The notes below the pieces were generated by a model. That model did not search any database and was not told the DNA's origin. It saw only the letters and a program-made list of their open reading frames with translations. 64,000 bases of DNA from positions 434,001 to 498,000 of the forward strand of contig CM062381.1 in assembly GCA_031310005.1 (NCBI GenBank), read 5' to 3'. Origin of the DNA: Dactylellina haptotyla. Lineage: Eukaryota > Ascomycota > Orbiliomycetes > Orbiliales > Orbiliaceae. The first letter of the stretch is position 1; each line of letters begins with the position of its first letter. The translations under genes and the position numbers were made by a program. Below, in pieces: positions 36,447-48,244 of this stretch.

Positions 36447-37138
36447 ATGGCGCAATCTACAGTTGGAGCTCAAGCTCCGGTTAGCTCTACGATCCCTCTC
36501 ACCCCGGCGCAAACCCCACTCTTCGAGAGTGGCATGACGATTCTTTTGAATACTTGGCCAGCTCTGTCTATGGCTGTTGAAAATGAGTTTGGCGGGCCGG
36601 ATTCTACGGATAAAAGGGACTGGATGTGCGGTGCCGTCGCAGACCTATTTAGCTGTACGTACCCAGCTCATCGCGAAGCTTTAAACCTGGGAAACTTAGT
36701 AGTATTTAACAGGACGCTAATATTTTGTTTTCCCAAATAGCGGACCCGGCGACCGACGAGGATGACCTTGAGGGTTTCCTCCTCCAAATCCTAGAAGACG
36801 AGTTCGAAACCGCCGTAGAAGACGATTCCGCATACGCCGTATCCCAGCGAGTAATCTTCCTTAGAAGGCAGTGTGCCGCCAACGACTTCTCAGGGGTGGA
36901 GGCTCTACAGCAGTTTTGGGAGAAGAACGGGGGCAAGAATAAGCCAAAGGTGCAGGTGGTTCGCCGAGAAGGCGAGGAGAGCGACAGCGATGACGATGAG
37001 GAGGACGGAGCGGAGAATGATGATATGGAGATGGACGAAGCGCCTCAGCTAGTGGCGGTGAAGGAACGGGTGGAGAAGGTTGTAGACGAGGATGGGTTCG
37101 AGTTGGTGCAGAAGAAGGGAAAGAGGTCGGCGAAATAG
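36447..37138 (+). CDS. TSR2: Pre-rRNA-processing protein TSR2
   Basis: Two exons, 36447-36654 and 36741-37138, around an 86-nt GTACGT...AATAG intron (phase 1) give 201 residues. The conserved Tsr2 core is visible: FESGMTILLNTWPALSMAVENEFGG, RDWMCGAVADLF, then across the junction the DEDDLEGFLLQILEDEFETAVEDDSA segment, followed by the acidic stretch DSDDDEEDGAENDDMEMDE. Tsr2 acts as an escort for ribosomal protein eS26 and is needed for 20S pre-rRNA maturation in the 40S pathway; it works in nucleus and cytosol. The conserved C-terminal ending with DEDGFELVQKK also fits the family, and size is typical (about 200 residues). It converges with the F-box gene on the opposite strand. Confidence 0.9.
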
Positions 37139-37635
37139 AGTGGCGGTCGGATCTCTGGGAAACAAGGCGTTCATGTGCATTTAGACGGCGTTAATTTCGG
37201 TATCATATAAAAGTTATTGCTCGAATTAGATTACAGTTAATTTCTCTCGGTCTTACTATGGTGTGACAGTTGGAAGTAGATGTGTCAATCTACTGTATAC
37301 ACTGGCATGATAAATTCAAAATATAACTGTCTAAAAATACAAGAAACGTGCGATGTAAGCGAAAGCCTCGACAAAACATCTATCTATTAAAAAATGTATC
37401 CGTTGTATAGAAATCTTAACTGATTTCTCCGCGATGTCTTCCGGTTGTCGCCATATGCCGCAAAAATGCTAAATTGCCACCTTTTAAATCAAACCAAAAC
37501 CCCCAGAATTTCAAATAAAGCAGAATCAAAATATGCTCCCGCGACCCTGCTGAATGCTTTCTATGCTTGTAAACTACCATCTAAATTGCGGTATATATAT
37601 CCCAAAGTCAAAAACCGAATGCAGCAGATCTAGGT
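37139..37635. other. Shared 3' region of convergent TSR2 and F-box genes
   Basis: About 500 bases of AT-rich sequence between two convergent stop codons. A 62-codon frame at 37445-37633 is not supported as coding. Confidence 0.6.
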
Positions 37636-38814
37636 TTAAAACACAACTAAAGAGGTATCCATAGTTGGCATCGGAGCCTCTTCCGGTTGAGACACCAAAC
37701 TGATGCTTTGGTAAAACGATGCAGGCTTCTTTTTCTCGATCATTTCGAGGAGATATGTTGCTCTAATAACCAGGGCTGTATAGCAGAATAACAATTAGTC
37801 TCTTTTTCTGTTTCCCGATCAGAAATCTGTGTGGACTTACACTCATAATCGACATGGTACTGAACCGCTGGCTCCTCTTCCCGTCCTCTGACTCCACCGT
37901 GAATCGCAGGACCGGAAATCCTCTTCCCGCTGACGTTTAGCTTCAGGCCTACGTCCTCACCCATGCCAACCCAGACGATATTGTCATCATCTCCCTCGCA
38001 AGCACGGTCGAGCCAATCTCGGCGGACTCGGAAGAAGCTTTCAAAGACCGGGATCATGCTGCCCAATTTGACCAAGCTTGCAGAGACGCACACTTGGGTG
38101 AACAGATCGCCCGAGTCAATGGTTACCGTCGACGAGGCCGGGGAGTCTGAGATTCCATTCTGGCAGGAGGCATCGAAAGGTGTCGGGGTGTAACGAGTGT
38201 AGAGCTTTGGCAGAGGGTTGAATTCCTCCTTCTCGCCGTCGAACAGCGGTAGCGAATTGAGTTTTGCAGCTGGAGCGGAGGATTCGGTGCCGATGTATGT
38301 ACCGGTGTACTCGCAGTTGTTGTACGGATGGTTGTCTGCAGGATGTCCATCTCAGTTAGTATTTCTCTCGCAAAGCAGCTGTCTAACGGGCAGCGAAGCT
38401 TCGACGCACATAGGTAGTACCTACACATATCAGCGGCCTCGTAACATTCGAACACCAGCCTGTAGCCCTCGACGTGGAGGGCATGCCGTAATCGGCGGCT
38501 GATGATGTATGTAGCTATGTCGTGGATGTATTTCGAGGTCCGCGAGGCGATAACCAGCGATTTTGTGGGCATGAGGTTGAGGATTTCCTCAAGGAGCTGT
38601 AATTACACCATGTTAGCCAGCTGCATGATATATATCTACCTATTCACTGAACTATCTAGCTACCCGCTGCGGATAGTGAGAGGTAGCGGCCAACGCAATA
38701 GGTAATTGCCGTTTTGAAAGCTGGCGAATGGATTGGGAAGGTAACACAACGAACCTCGCGAGGCAGGTCTTCGAACTGCAGCTTGGGCTCTGCGACTTCA
38801 ATTGCATGTGGCAT
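37636..38814 (-). CDS. F-box domain protein
   Basis: Four exons: 38814-38755, 38596-38425, 38335-37841 and 37775-37636; introns of 158, 89 and 65 nt; 288 residues. The first donor is GTTCGT, slightly unusual. The N-terminus (LQFEDLPRE / LLEEILNLMPTKSL across the first junction, about residues 12-34) matches the F-box core LP-x-E-I/L...L, which binds Skp1 in SCF ubiquitin ligases. A following segment, IASRTSKYIHDIATYIISRR, completes the box and a basic helix. The C-terminal part with VCVSASLVKLGSMIPVFESF and RVRRDWLDRACEG resembles a family of conserved fungal F-box proteins without WD or LRR repeats. The degradation target is unknown. The clean reading frame across all four exons supports the model. 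Confidence 0.78.
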
Positions 38815-41800
38815 TTTGAAGAGAAGATTTGTAGAAAGTGAAGTATATAGGTAGTATGAGCTGTAATAAGTCTATGGAGACTGGAAATTTCTAAGTGAAG
38901 ATAAAGGGCTCTTTGGTATCCGATTCCCTCAGTCGCAAGATCGATATCGGGTTATTTAAATGGGGTGTCCAGGCTAGCTATCCTAATCCGATCTAAGCTT
39001 GGTCGGAACCGATAGGAGCAAGCCGACTAGATGGGAACGTGCAAATGGGGTGACTGGGCAGAAAATAGCTGCGTCTGGGATAGCCAAGTAGTATTTGCTT
39101 TGAAATTTTCTATCTTTCAAAAACTTCTTGCTTGCCTAGTATTTGCAACGGTGACCTGTGATTATTCCGTGATGAGAAGCGTCCGAAGTCATCCCTTTAA
39201 GTAATCCATTCTCATGAGCCCAATTGTTGCCCTTTCGTATAGGAAAGGAATACGCCGCTATATCGCGCCATGTTGTTTCTTTCCCAGCTATGCGAATCCG
39301 ATTCCATGTTCGGTTGGGGGTTACCAGGTACCTCTGTCAAACGCCCAATGTGGTGTACCGTAACAGCACAGGAGAAACACCAAAAGTGGAACTCAGCCTT
39401 CGCTTCTACTATACATCTGCCATCCTGTGATATAACCTCCTGGAATAGCTCGTCCGACTCGGCGGCCGATTCGAATCTACCGCGCTCTGGGCAGATGTAA
39501 TGGTGGTGTGCTCTGCCATCGGAGTGGGTGGCCATGGGATGTGTGCAATGTACCCCCAAATCTGCATGGCGTGCGCTCCTGCAACCGGTCGACTGAACTC
39601 GAAAGCCTCGGAGTAAGCGATGGGAATTGGTGAATTCCAGGCCAGGTACCTTTGCCGAAATTCCAGAGGGCCTAAAATCCAATCACAAACCCGGCCCCAA
39701 ATGTGGTTCGCGTTGCCCAGATTTTCCGAGCTAGTTCGCATCATATCAACGATGGTACAGTACGCTACTGCGGTCGCATTTCCGAAGTCTTCCCCAAAAG
39801 AGTCCTTTTTATCGTTCTCTTAAGAAACAAGGTTCCTCATACCCATGTTGGTTCCTTGACAATCGTGCCCGAGCGATTGTAACGGAGCAATTACCTCTAG
39901 CTTCCTTAGATTTAGAAAGGGGAGTTTCGCAACGGCGGTGCATGGTGGATGCCTTTAGGCCTTTTCGAGCCAACTCGCAACTCGATTGACGTGACGGTAC
40001 CCGCCTAGGACAACGCCATCCGTTTGAATATTTCACACATGAACGCACGCCAGAACTATCACCAGCGGTGATCCTTGAAGCTCATGTTCAACGTCGGATA
40101 CCTTATGGGGTGTGGTCCGGACTTCTGGGCTGCATTCAACGGACGCATATCAGCTGAAACTCATAGCTCGCCGGGACCCTATTCGTGCTTTCGTATCCAC
40201 TGATGCCGGGGAGGGGGTCATGGGTACCATTGTGACTTGGGTACCTTGTTACTTGCTCGAAGGAATCAGTATTTTTTTTATCTGAAAACTTCACGTTCTT
40301 TGCTGTGTCGTATGTAAGCGTTCATTATTGTTTCTGAGCACAGACTGATATTTTTAAATTGGTCAAAGACATGAGAAAAGCACGTTCGAACTTTTTAGTC
40401 ACCAAAGTATAGCATTGCCATCCGCGACCCTGGTAGCTGCCCATACCGACATGCAATATATGTGGGTATATCAAGCGGAATATAACTCTTCTCAGGACCA
40501 GGATTGGGCGGATTTTGGCCGTACTCCAACAACAAAAACAAGCTTGGTTACTATAATACCGAATATACACTTAAGCTAAGCAGCCGTTTAAACCACAACT
40601 GGCGCCTATACATGCCAATCAATCAGATTTGCACATTTTTTAAAAGAACTAGTAGAACTGCTACGTAGCCCCCCCGCTCACCACTCAAAACGCCCTAGGC
40701 AGGGACGCACGTTCCTATTGCATATGATAGCAGACACTGTCGATATTGGACGATTCAGGTAGGTCCTCCCCGTTGCAAGCTGCGCAAAGCCTTCTTGCTC
40801 TCTGGGAGATCAGTAATAGGTTATAATCTTAAGGATTCATATGATATCTATTTGATATATTACCTAACGGCGGTTCCGTTCAGTGGACTTTGCCAGATCC
40901 TAGACCGTGTTAAGATCCACGTGCACTAAAGCACGTACAGGCGCTCTACTAGTATATTTTATTAATCCTATTGTTTGAGGACATCGATACATCGGTATGC
41001 GATTAAACCAGGATAAAGTTCGCAGCTAAAATTTGGATTCTACCTTATATCAATAAACTTCTGTTTCAAGAAGAAGCCACAAGACGGATCTGGGGCACAT
41101 TAACGACTATAGCCTATCCGCGTGCAGTAACCTAAAACGCTACAGACATATCTGCTAGATTCTAGCATCCAACTTGTCAAAAAAAATAATAAATCTCCAA
41201 AACTATTGTTATCTCTTAAGAATATAACGACTCTCCGTATTCGGAGGATTATTTTAATCACCATCTGTATTTTCCATCAATGACCATACTGTTTTGAACT
41301 TAATGGAATGTTTTACCTTTTTAGCCTCATATTTACATGTGGCTGTACATGCCTTGCGTACGAGCCAAGTTTTCTTAGCTAACATACAAACGATGCGAAC
41401 TATCTTGAATAAATGAAAATAAAAAACATATACCCCAGAAAACGAATCCCGTCTACGAGCCCTTGTATGTATACGATGATAATGCAGTAAGGATCGTATC
41501 TGATATATTATCCTGTATGCGTATTTAATGATTAGTCGACAGATGGGCAATATATAGTATATCCAACCCGCGATATTACTATAATATCATCGGTCAGACC
41601 AGGGATACGGTCTCCTAAATCGACAACGACGGTCACCAGATATGAGCGGATTAAATATCATGGTGGTGAGAATGACAAAATGTGATCGGACTGGATATAA
41701 GATATTGGGACTGAAATTGGTGATGATCATTTGGGAAAACGCGTTCAATAGAAAAAAATCAACCCTGATTATTCGAAATTTCTCTTCACTATTACACAGA

Positions 41801-42282
41801 CCAGGAAGTGCCAAATGGAGTACCCAAAAAAAACCCCCATCCCGGAGCGCATTAAATAATTAATACAGCTAGTATCGAAAATCAAAGGGAAAAGCCCCAC
41901 AATCAGCGCGCAAGACAAATCAAGTCGGCAAAGCTGGCTGGATAGCTAGAAGACAAACATGGGGGTGGGGAATCCATAGAAGCTGAGAAAAATATCGAAA
42001 GCCTCTGTCCGTAGGAGACTAATCAAAGGGACAGAGAATAGTAAAACAACATGCGAACGTATTGCCCGCGCATAGACTTGACAATCCAAACAAAAAAAAG
42101 AATCCGTCCCATGCATCCAATATCCACACACTGGAGTTATACAAGAAACCCAAAACAGGTGGCCACGTCAAACACGCTATAGAAAATGATGTAGGAAAGG
42201 AAAGTATTAACCTGATCACCTCATGCCTCTGCTTTTTTTTACAAAAGAAATTAGCTCCTCCAACCAAAGAGAAAATGCAGCA
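38815..42282. other. 3.5 kb without a recognisable gene
   Basis: Mixed sequence to about 40300, then AT-rich. Overlapping frames at 39212-39744 (minus) and 39224-39823 (plus) show no domain. A plus-frame GLLGCIQRTHI at about 40118-40150 weakly resembles transposase text but is isolated. This may be decayed transposon DNA; no terminal repeats are visible by eye. Confidence 0.5.
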
Positions 42283-45200
42283 CTAGACCCGTCTCCCGTG
42301 CTCTCGTTCGTGATACTGCTGGACGAGTTGCATCAACTGCTCTGGATTCCCCGCCGACTCAGGATTCTTCTCGATAATATCCTTAAGCATCGCCTGGTCG
42401 GCCGGTCCGAGCTGTAATATCCGCATCAGCTCGTCTAGCACATTCGGGTTCTGTGCATTATTAATCACTGCACTTGATGGGAGTGTGATTGGTGATCGGT
42501 GCTGCAATCCTGGGGCATTATATTGACCATCCAGCGATGGGATTCCCGCTGATGAATAATTATTCGCGGGTGTAGGCGATTGCTGGTAAGCCGTGTACGC
42601 AGGATTTGCTTGCGGCGGTGGTTGCCAGCCTTGCTGCTGGTTTGGTGCTACTGTGACTGGCGTTTGTAGTGCTCTTGAGGGGGGAACGGGCGTGTACTGG
42701 GCGGTCGCAGTGGTAGGGGTGTGGTTATCCATAAATGGCTCGAGAGATCTGTTGAATACAATACACAGAAGTAAGGTGTCCTTCTCCCTCGGGTGGGCCG
42801 GGAACTGCGTGTTAAGCATGTGTTTCGGCATGACCTCGTCTTTGGCCACCGCGACTACGTAGACGTCCTTGGTTGGCGTCCAGCTCAGGTTTCCGACGAC
42901 ACCTGACCGCTGGCGTTCTTTGAAGTGATTGTAAAGCTTGTCGAATTGCGAAGATGAGTCAGAGGAGCGAGAAGAAGATGAAGCTTGTAGTGCGAAGACT
43001 ACAACATCACTAGATCGCGAACTATATCGTAGTTGTTGGAGGTATTCGTTCGCACGATCGACGGATATACGGCCTGTGATCTCAATTGAGTTACCGATAA
43101 CGGTAGACCAAGGTACTCTTGCTGATAGGTCTGGGCCCGCAACGTGCGTAGCCTGTGCGTCCAAATCTGCGACACCTCTCATCAACATCTTTCCCTTCCA
43201 GATGACGCCTTCCTCCATTTCGTCCATATAATCCTTTGGAGAGTATGGCGGTGTTTCGGAGCCTGCACCTGGGCTGGTGCCGTCATTTTGTAGAAGCATA
43301 TCAATATCACGATCTAGTTGCGCGTTATTGCCATTTGCTGGGTGTGCGGTGAGGGGCGTGACAGGTGGCCGTGGGATACTCTGACGATGTCCCGCGTCTG
43401 TTGACTCAACGTTCGACCAAACGTTCTGGATGTCAAAGCTACTCGTTCTACGATGATGTCCGGATCCAGAAGCAGGTTTAGACGTGTCGATTTTCAGAGC
43501 TTTTGTTGGGGTCTCTGCGGGTTCCTGGTTCGCTGTTGGCGACGGCGACCTCGGGCGGTCCGTCATGACATGATCGTCGGCGCCAGGGCTTGGGGGTGCA
43601 GAACGCTCGTCATCCGATTTCTCCGCTGGAGGTTCATATCTCGACCCGATGAAACCCGTACTATTGTCGGCAATCATACTTGTATCCTCACCAACGATTT
43701 CCTCGCCTTTGTGGGTTCTCCTGATTCGAGGTCCGGCAGCCTCGGCCGTCATTATGCTCTGCTTCTCGCTCTCCTTCTCTGCTTCTTGGACGATATGTTT
43801 CATATCTTCCGTTGCCATTTCATCTCCGGTCATGTCACTGAACTCCTTGGTGCCTATCTTCTTTGATAAAAGATTGTTCAACAGCGGCTCGTTCTTCTTA
43901 AGATTGAACAAAATTGAACGGAACTTCTGTCTGTACTCGTCATTGGGCTCACCAGCTGTCTGTGACGAGAGGAGAATATAGGTATAATGTTCGATCTCTA
44001 GTGCGAGCCGAGTGGCGAATTCTGGCTTTGAGGTCTCGCCCTCAGGAAGTTCCTCTACTGGTTTAAGAGACCCTTCCAAGAACTTCCTGAGGGTCTCCAC
44101 ACCTTTCCGTCGTGTGTCGCTCTTGAGGTCTTCGACTAATGTGACCTGCTCCAATTGGTTGTCGGCCATTTTTGGTTTCTTCATCGGTGGGGGTTTCGTG
44201 GTCGTTGATGACCGTCTACCGGATCGAGTCTTCGAGCCCTTGGCTTGCGTGGGCGACTGCGGAACGGATGACCTCCGGGTTGGTGATTGCTCCTGATAAT
44301 GAATGATTAGCGCATGAAGTGGTATACGAAATGGATAGAGACGTACCTTCCCGTCTGCCGATTCTTCTTCGACAACCTCCTCTGCCTTTCTCTTTAAATT
44401 TGTTTGCGAAGCTACCGAAGAACGCCTTCGGCTACCCTCTGCTGGTGGAGCTGGCTTCTCAAAAGTATTCTCTTCGGGTGCTTCTTCCACTTCCTCTTCT
44501 TTCATCGGGACATCTTCCTTCTCCTCGCTCTTCAAGGCTGGATCTAGCACGTCCTCTAAGTTTTGTACGACGGTATCCTTCTCCTCTTCTCGCTCCTCTT
44601 CTCGCTCCTCTTCCTCTCCTTCCTCTCCTTCCTCTCCCTCCTGCTCATCCTGCTCCGCTTTTGTTTCTTCTTCATCATCTTCAGCGGGCTCTTCTCCCGC
44701 CTCAGCGGTTGTTGCGGTAGGAGCCGGGCTATCCATTTTGACATCATTGTCCTTGTCATCCCCCTGCTCCTCTGGTGCTGGCGTCTCAGGGGCCTCGGAC
44801 TCGCCCTGGTTCTTCTTCGAAGATGCGCGACCCACGCTCTTTCGCGTGCCCTTTCTCCCTCTTCGTTCCCAGGGCTTCTCGCCTCTGGCCATCCTCTCTA
44901 GGAGATCTTTATGTAATTCTGGCTTGCATTGCTCGCAGTAATACTCAGCCGGTGTGTTCTTCGTGGGGATCTGCATACACGAACTGTGCTGCCATGCATT
45001 ACAATTGTCGCACTGTATCATCTGCCGACCTCCCTCGTCCGTATCTGCGCCGCACACGCAACGGATAATCTCACCATCTTCTGAGTCGTCTTCGGTTGTA
45101 CCGGTGGGGGATGTAGCTGTGCCCTTTCCGTTCTTTTTAGATCTCGAGGATCGCGTGGTTGCCTTTGTGGTCTTTTTGGTGGCGGCGGTAGGAGGGGCTG

Positions 45201-45765
45201 GTGGGGGCACCGGAGTGGGAGTGGGAGCTTTCTTCTTAGCGGCTGCTTCTTCGTTCAGTTCGGCGTTACGAGTATGCTGGCCCTTGGTGCTTCTGCCGCT
45301 GCGGCGGGGCTCTGGCGTGCCATTTTCGTCTCCTGCCACAAAGTTATGAAGGTTAGCATTTGGGAGTTCCGTATGATCGCACTGGAGCGTAGGAAACGGC
45401 GAACGTCTTGGGGAAGGGGTGATGCAGGTCGGCCTCCGAGTGCAATCTGGGTATACGGTAGTACACAGACACAGTTCTCAAAGGCTACCAGGCGGTGCTT
45501 ATAGAATATGACATAGGTAGATGACAATAAATCAAGTGAGGATATGGCGGGCTCGTGCTCCACACCACGATGTGGAAGCATTGGGTCCTGACATTTCTCT
45601 CTTTAAAAATAGGTATTGTAATATTGGTGGTGGCGATTGATACACAATGCTGTCAAAAATAGTGGGCATAGGAGGGCATGAGGAAAGAATTCGAAGAGAG
45701 GTCCGTCCGGTAGTAGGTATCTTTGTGGTTTCAAAAGGGAATGTTCACTTGTGCTTACCAGGCAT
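42283..45765 (-). CDS. BYE1: Bye1-type transcription factor (PHD, TFIIS-M, SPOC)
   Basis: Exons 45332-44347 and 44292-42283, with a probable 7-nt first exon at 45765-45759 (ATGCCTG, followed by GTAAGC); total 1000 residues. The frame at 45339 lacks an ATG, so an upstream exon is required, and MPG joins in phase through a 426-nt intron with a GCTAAC branch site. A 54-nt intron (44346-44293) is stop-free. The order is: a basic [13 protein letters not shown]-terminus; a C4HC3 PHD finger at about 94-138 (CVCG...[12 protein letters not shown]...CEQC); an acidic Glu-rich linker at about 205-290; a TFIIS central-like domain at about 386-522; and a SPOC domain at about 690-850 ([20 protein letters not shown]). 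Bye1 binds RNA polymerase II and reads H3K4me3 to control elongation. Confidence 0.9.
44580..44643. repeat. Short Glu-codon repeat inside BYE1
   Basis: Imperfect tandem copies of CTCCTCTTCTCG and CTCTCCTTC on the plus strand encode [12 protein letters not shown] on the minus strand. It forms part of the acidic linker between the PHD finger and the TFIIS-like domain. Confidence 0.75.
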
Positions 45766-46827
45766 GGCGAATGGTGGGTTTTGGTTCTCAAAATATCAAG
45801 ATCGGTGTACAGTAATACAAGACTTTTACTCGGGTCGAGGCGACCTCGCTGCCACAGGCAGAGGAGTGTCAAAAAACAAGTGCTCTCAACAGGAACGCTG
45901 CAAAACAGACAGGCATCAAGGAGAGCTGCAGGTACCCCTCCCGGATTCAAAATGGAAGACGCGGTCACTCAGATTGTGTCCGCACGGCGTGTGTAGGTGT
46001 GTGTCGTAGGTGTGTGGTTGCGTGAGGTGAAAGAGAAATGAAAAAAAAAATAAAAAAATTTCGACTCGGTTTCAGCAGTCAAGGTTTTTTTCTTCAGAGA
46101 ATCTGACTTGGAAACCGGGCAGTATTCCACGAGAGCTGGATCCTGAGCGAGATTCCAACTGGTGCGAAGGGCCTGTTCAAGGAATGGCGCGTCCGGGCGA
46201 TACGCGATTGAATTTTTGCCAGCGGGGTGAATGAGCAATCTCTGCTTTGTGATCGCGCGACCAGCTGAAGGAGAATGGCGAGCAGGGCGAGTAGTATTTC
46301 TGGGGTGCCTTGTCGATGTTAGACAACAATGCTTTCTCCAGCTGCAGCGGAAGGAGCGGAGGCTTTAGCTGTGGGTGGTGGTGGTAGTTAGTGGTTAGCA
46401 GGAGCGATGATGGTGGTGGTGATGTTGGAGCGGAGTGGGTGGAGTGGGAGTGGTGTTGATGGGCGAGAAGAATAACACTCGTTTTGGCGGCGGCATCAAA
46501 TCAGCCGAACGGGCAATTCGCTGTGATGAGCGCCAAGGCCCGTCCCGCTTTTGCTGGTTCCCAAATCTACGCCGGGAGACGTATTACACAGACCGGGCTG
46601 GTGGGCTGTGGCTGGTGGAATGAGGTCATGGCTGGGCGTGGCTGGTACCATTCCACCAGCCACCGTTCAACGTCGCGACTTTCTGCGCCACCGCAATTGC
46701 TTCCCCATCACCAACACCACAACTCCAGCATCACCACCTCCACCACCGCCATCGACGGCTGCCATCACGGCTCCCTCTCTCTCCTCTCCCTCCTCCCGCG
46801 AATCCGTCTCCATCTATTCTCTCTACA
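45766..46827. other. Shared upstream region of BYE1 and the ZNF830-like gene
   Basis: A divergent 1.06 kb promoter region. A 402-base plus-strand frame at 46484-46885 and its neighbours overlap the start of the next gene and read as 5' UTR. GGTGGTGG/GTGGT low-complexity sequence lies at 46375-46440, and a CACC-rich tract at 46700-46790. Confidence 0.6.
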
Positions 46828-47907
46828 ATGTCTGCTGTCGACCCTCGCAAGCTCCTTGCCGCTTCTCGAAAGTCCCGCCGAATAGCCTCCCCATACGCCT
46901 CGTACTCCCTCGCCGGCGCCCTCTTCTGTAACATCTGCTCGAACACACCCATAAAGTCCGATTCTCTCTGGGACGCCCATGCCGCCTCTGCACAGCACAA
47001 GGCCAATGTTGCGCGGAAAGGTGGCATAGTTGGTGCTGCGTCCACCCCCACAACCAAGAGTCACAAACGGCCAGCGGAGAGCCCTACCCAAGATGCACGA
47101 AGCAGAGACGACCAGACAGCGGGCTCCAAACGGCTAAAGACAGCACGTGCAGATGTAAAGAACCTCGCACTACCTGTCGGCTTCTTCGACGACTCTGATG
47201 ACGAAGAAGAAGAGGAAGCTGTCGTGAGCACAGGCGAAGTCATCGAACCTGACGACGAAGCTTCAAAACCAACTCCACAACAACCTGCTGCTGCTACTGC
47301 TACCGCCAACTCGAAACTACCCGCCAACTTCTTCTCGTCTACATCCAATACTGCCTCGAAACTACCGGACACGCAGCAAGATGACGACCTAGACGATGAA
47401 TGGGCAGCCTTCCAAGCAGATATTGCGGAGACGGAAGAAGCAGAAACTACAAATGCAGCAATTCAACCTCCCAGCCATACCATCTCCGCCCCCGCCCTCT
47501 CAGCTGCAGACATCCAGCAACAACAAGCAGAAGCAGAAGACAGCCTGAATTCCCGTAACGCGCGAACGATAGCCGAAGAAGAAATGGAAGACGCACGCGC
47601 CGCCATGGCCGACTTCTTCGACGAACAGAGCTCCCTGGAGGAACGAGTACAACGATTAAAAGAACGTAGAGAAATATTAAGACGAAACACCTCCACCGCA
47701 CCCGACGTCATAACTGGGAACCAAAATGATGAAAGAATGCGCTTGGGCCGCTCAAACTCGATGCGCAGCGTGACCATGGGCGGGACGGACGACGCCATGA
47801 GTACCACGAGTAGTATTAAAACCGATGCTGTAATGAACACCGGACAAGATGATGAAGACGACGAAGACTACGAGGACGACGACGATATGTTTTTCCGTCG
47901 ACGGTAG
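46828..47907 (+). CDS. ZNF830/CCDC16-like zinc-finger coiled-coil protein
   Basis: A single exon of 359 residues. The N-terminus MSAVDPRKLLAASRKSRRI is followed by a C2H2-type finger at residues 34-57 (CNIC...H51...H57, in ALFCNICSNTPIKSDSLWDAH) typical of the ZNF830/CCDC16 family. These proteins are nuclear and associated with spliceosome and pre-mRNA/DNA-damage functions in animals; the fungal role is not fixed. The middle is disordered and acidic (DSDDEEEEE). A coiled-coil follows at about 245-290 (EDARAAMADFFDEQSSLEERVQRLKERREI). The end is an extreme acidic tail with DDEDDEDYEDDDD followed by FFRRR, which is the family's conserved terminus. It is divergently oriented from BYE1. Confidence 0.85.
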   Translation: MSAVDPRKLLAASRKSRRIASPYASYSLAGALFCNICSNTPIKSDSLWDAHAASAQHKANVARKGGIVGAASTPTTKSHKRPAESPTQDARSRDDQTAGSKRLKTARADVKNLALPVGFFDDSDDEEEEEAVVSTGEVIEPDDEASKPTPQQPAAATATANSKLPANFFSSTSNTASKLPDTQQDDDLDDEWAAFQADIAETEEAETTNAAIQPPSHTISAPALSAADIQQQQAEAEDSLNSRNARTIAEEEMEDARAAMADFFDEQSSLEERVQRLKERREILRRNTSTAPDVITGNQNDERMRLGRSNSMRSVTMGGTDDAMSTTSSIKTDAVMNTGQDDEDDEDYEDDDDMFFRRR

Positions 47908-48244
47908 CAATTACACGTGCTGGCGAGCTAGATTCATCTCCTCATCAGCCCCGGTTCTCTTTTTTAGATCAAAATGACGTAGCAGCATGTACGATAGATG
48001 ATATACCCCGGGTTGCAACCCCATTTTTCTCATTTTACAATCATAATAGCGATTATAATTTCTCTCTTTTCAAATCACCTGAGCCATGCTCTGTTTTCGC
48101 ATAATGTTTTGAAATAGTCCATGATATGCTTATTCATCTATCCCGCCATTAATGCTAATCGGTATTTACCAACGGAAAGAATTATTATACAAAAAATATG
48201 TAAAGAAATCAGATTTTAGCGATAACAAAAAGACAATGCCAGGT
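47908..48244. other. 3' region between ZNF830-like and GPI16 genes
   Basis: Shared 3' UTR region of two convergent genes, AT-rich, with no coding signal. Confidence 0.6.

Noticed and set aside
39212-39823. Overlapping frames up to 156 codons, possible transposon gene
   Set aside because: No transposase, reverse transcriptase or integrase motif can be read in any frame.
40090-40200. GLLGCIQRTHI, similar to the IDGTHI text of PIF/Harbinger transposases
   Set aside because: The key Asp is absent, stops follow at once, and no second motif or terminal repeats are seen; too weak.
46484-46931. Plus-strand frames of 133 and 126 codons upstream of the ZNF830-like gene
   Set aside because: They overlap the true start in other frames and consist of low-complexity His/Thr/Pro/Ser text; 5' UTR.
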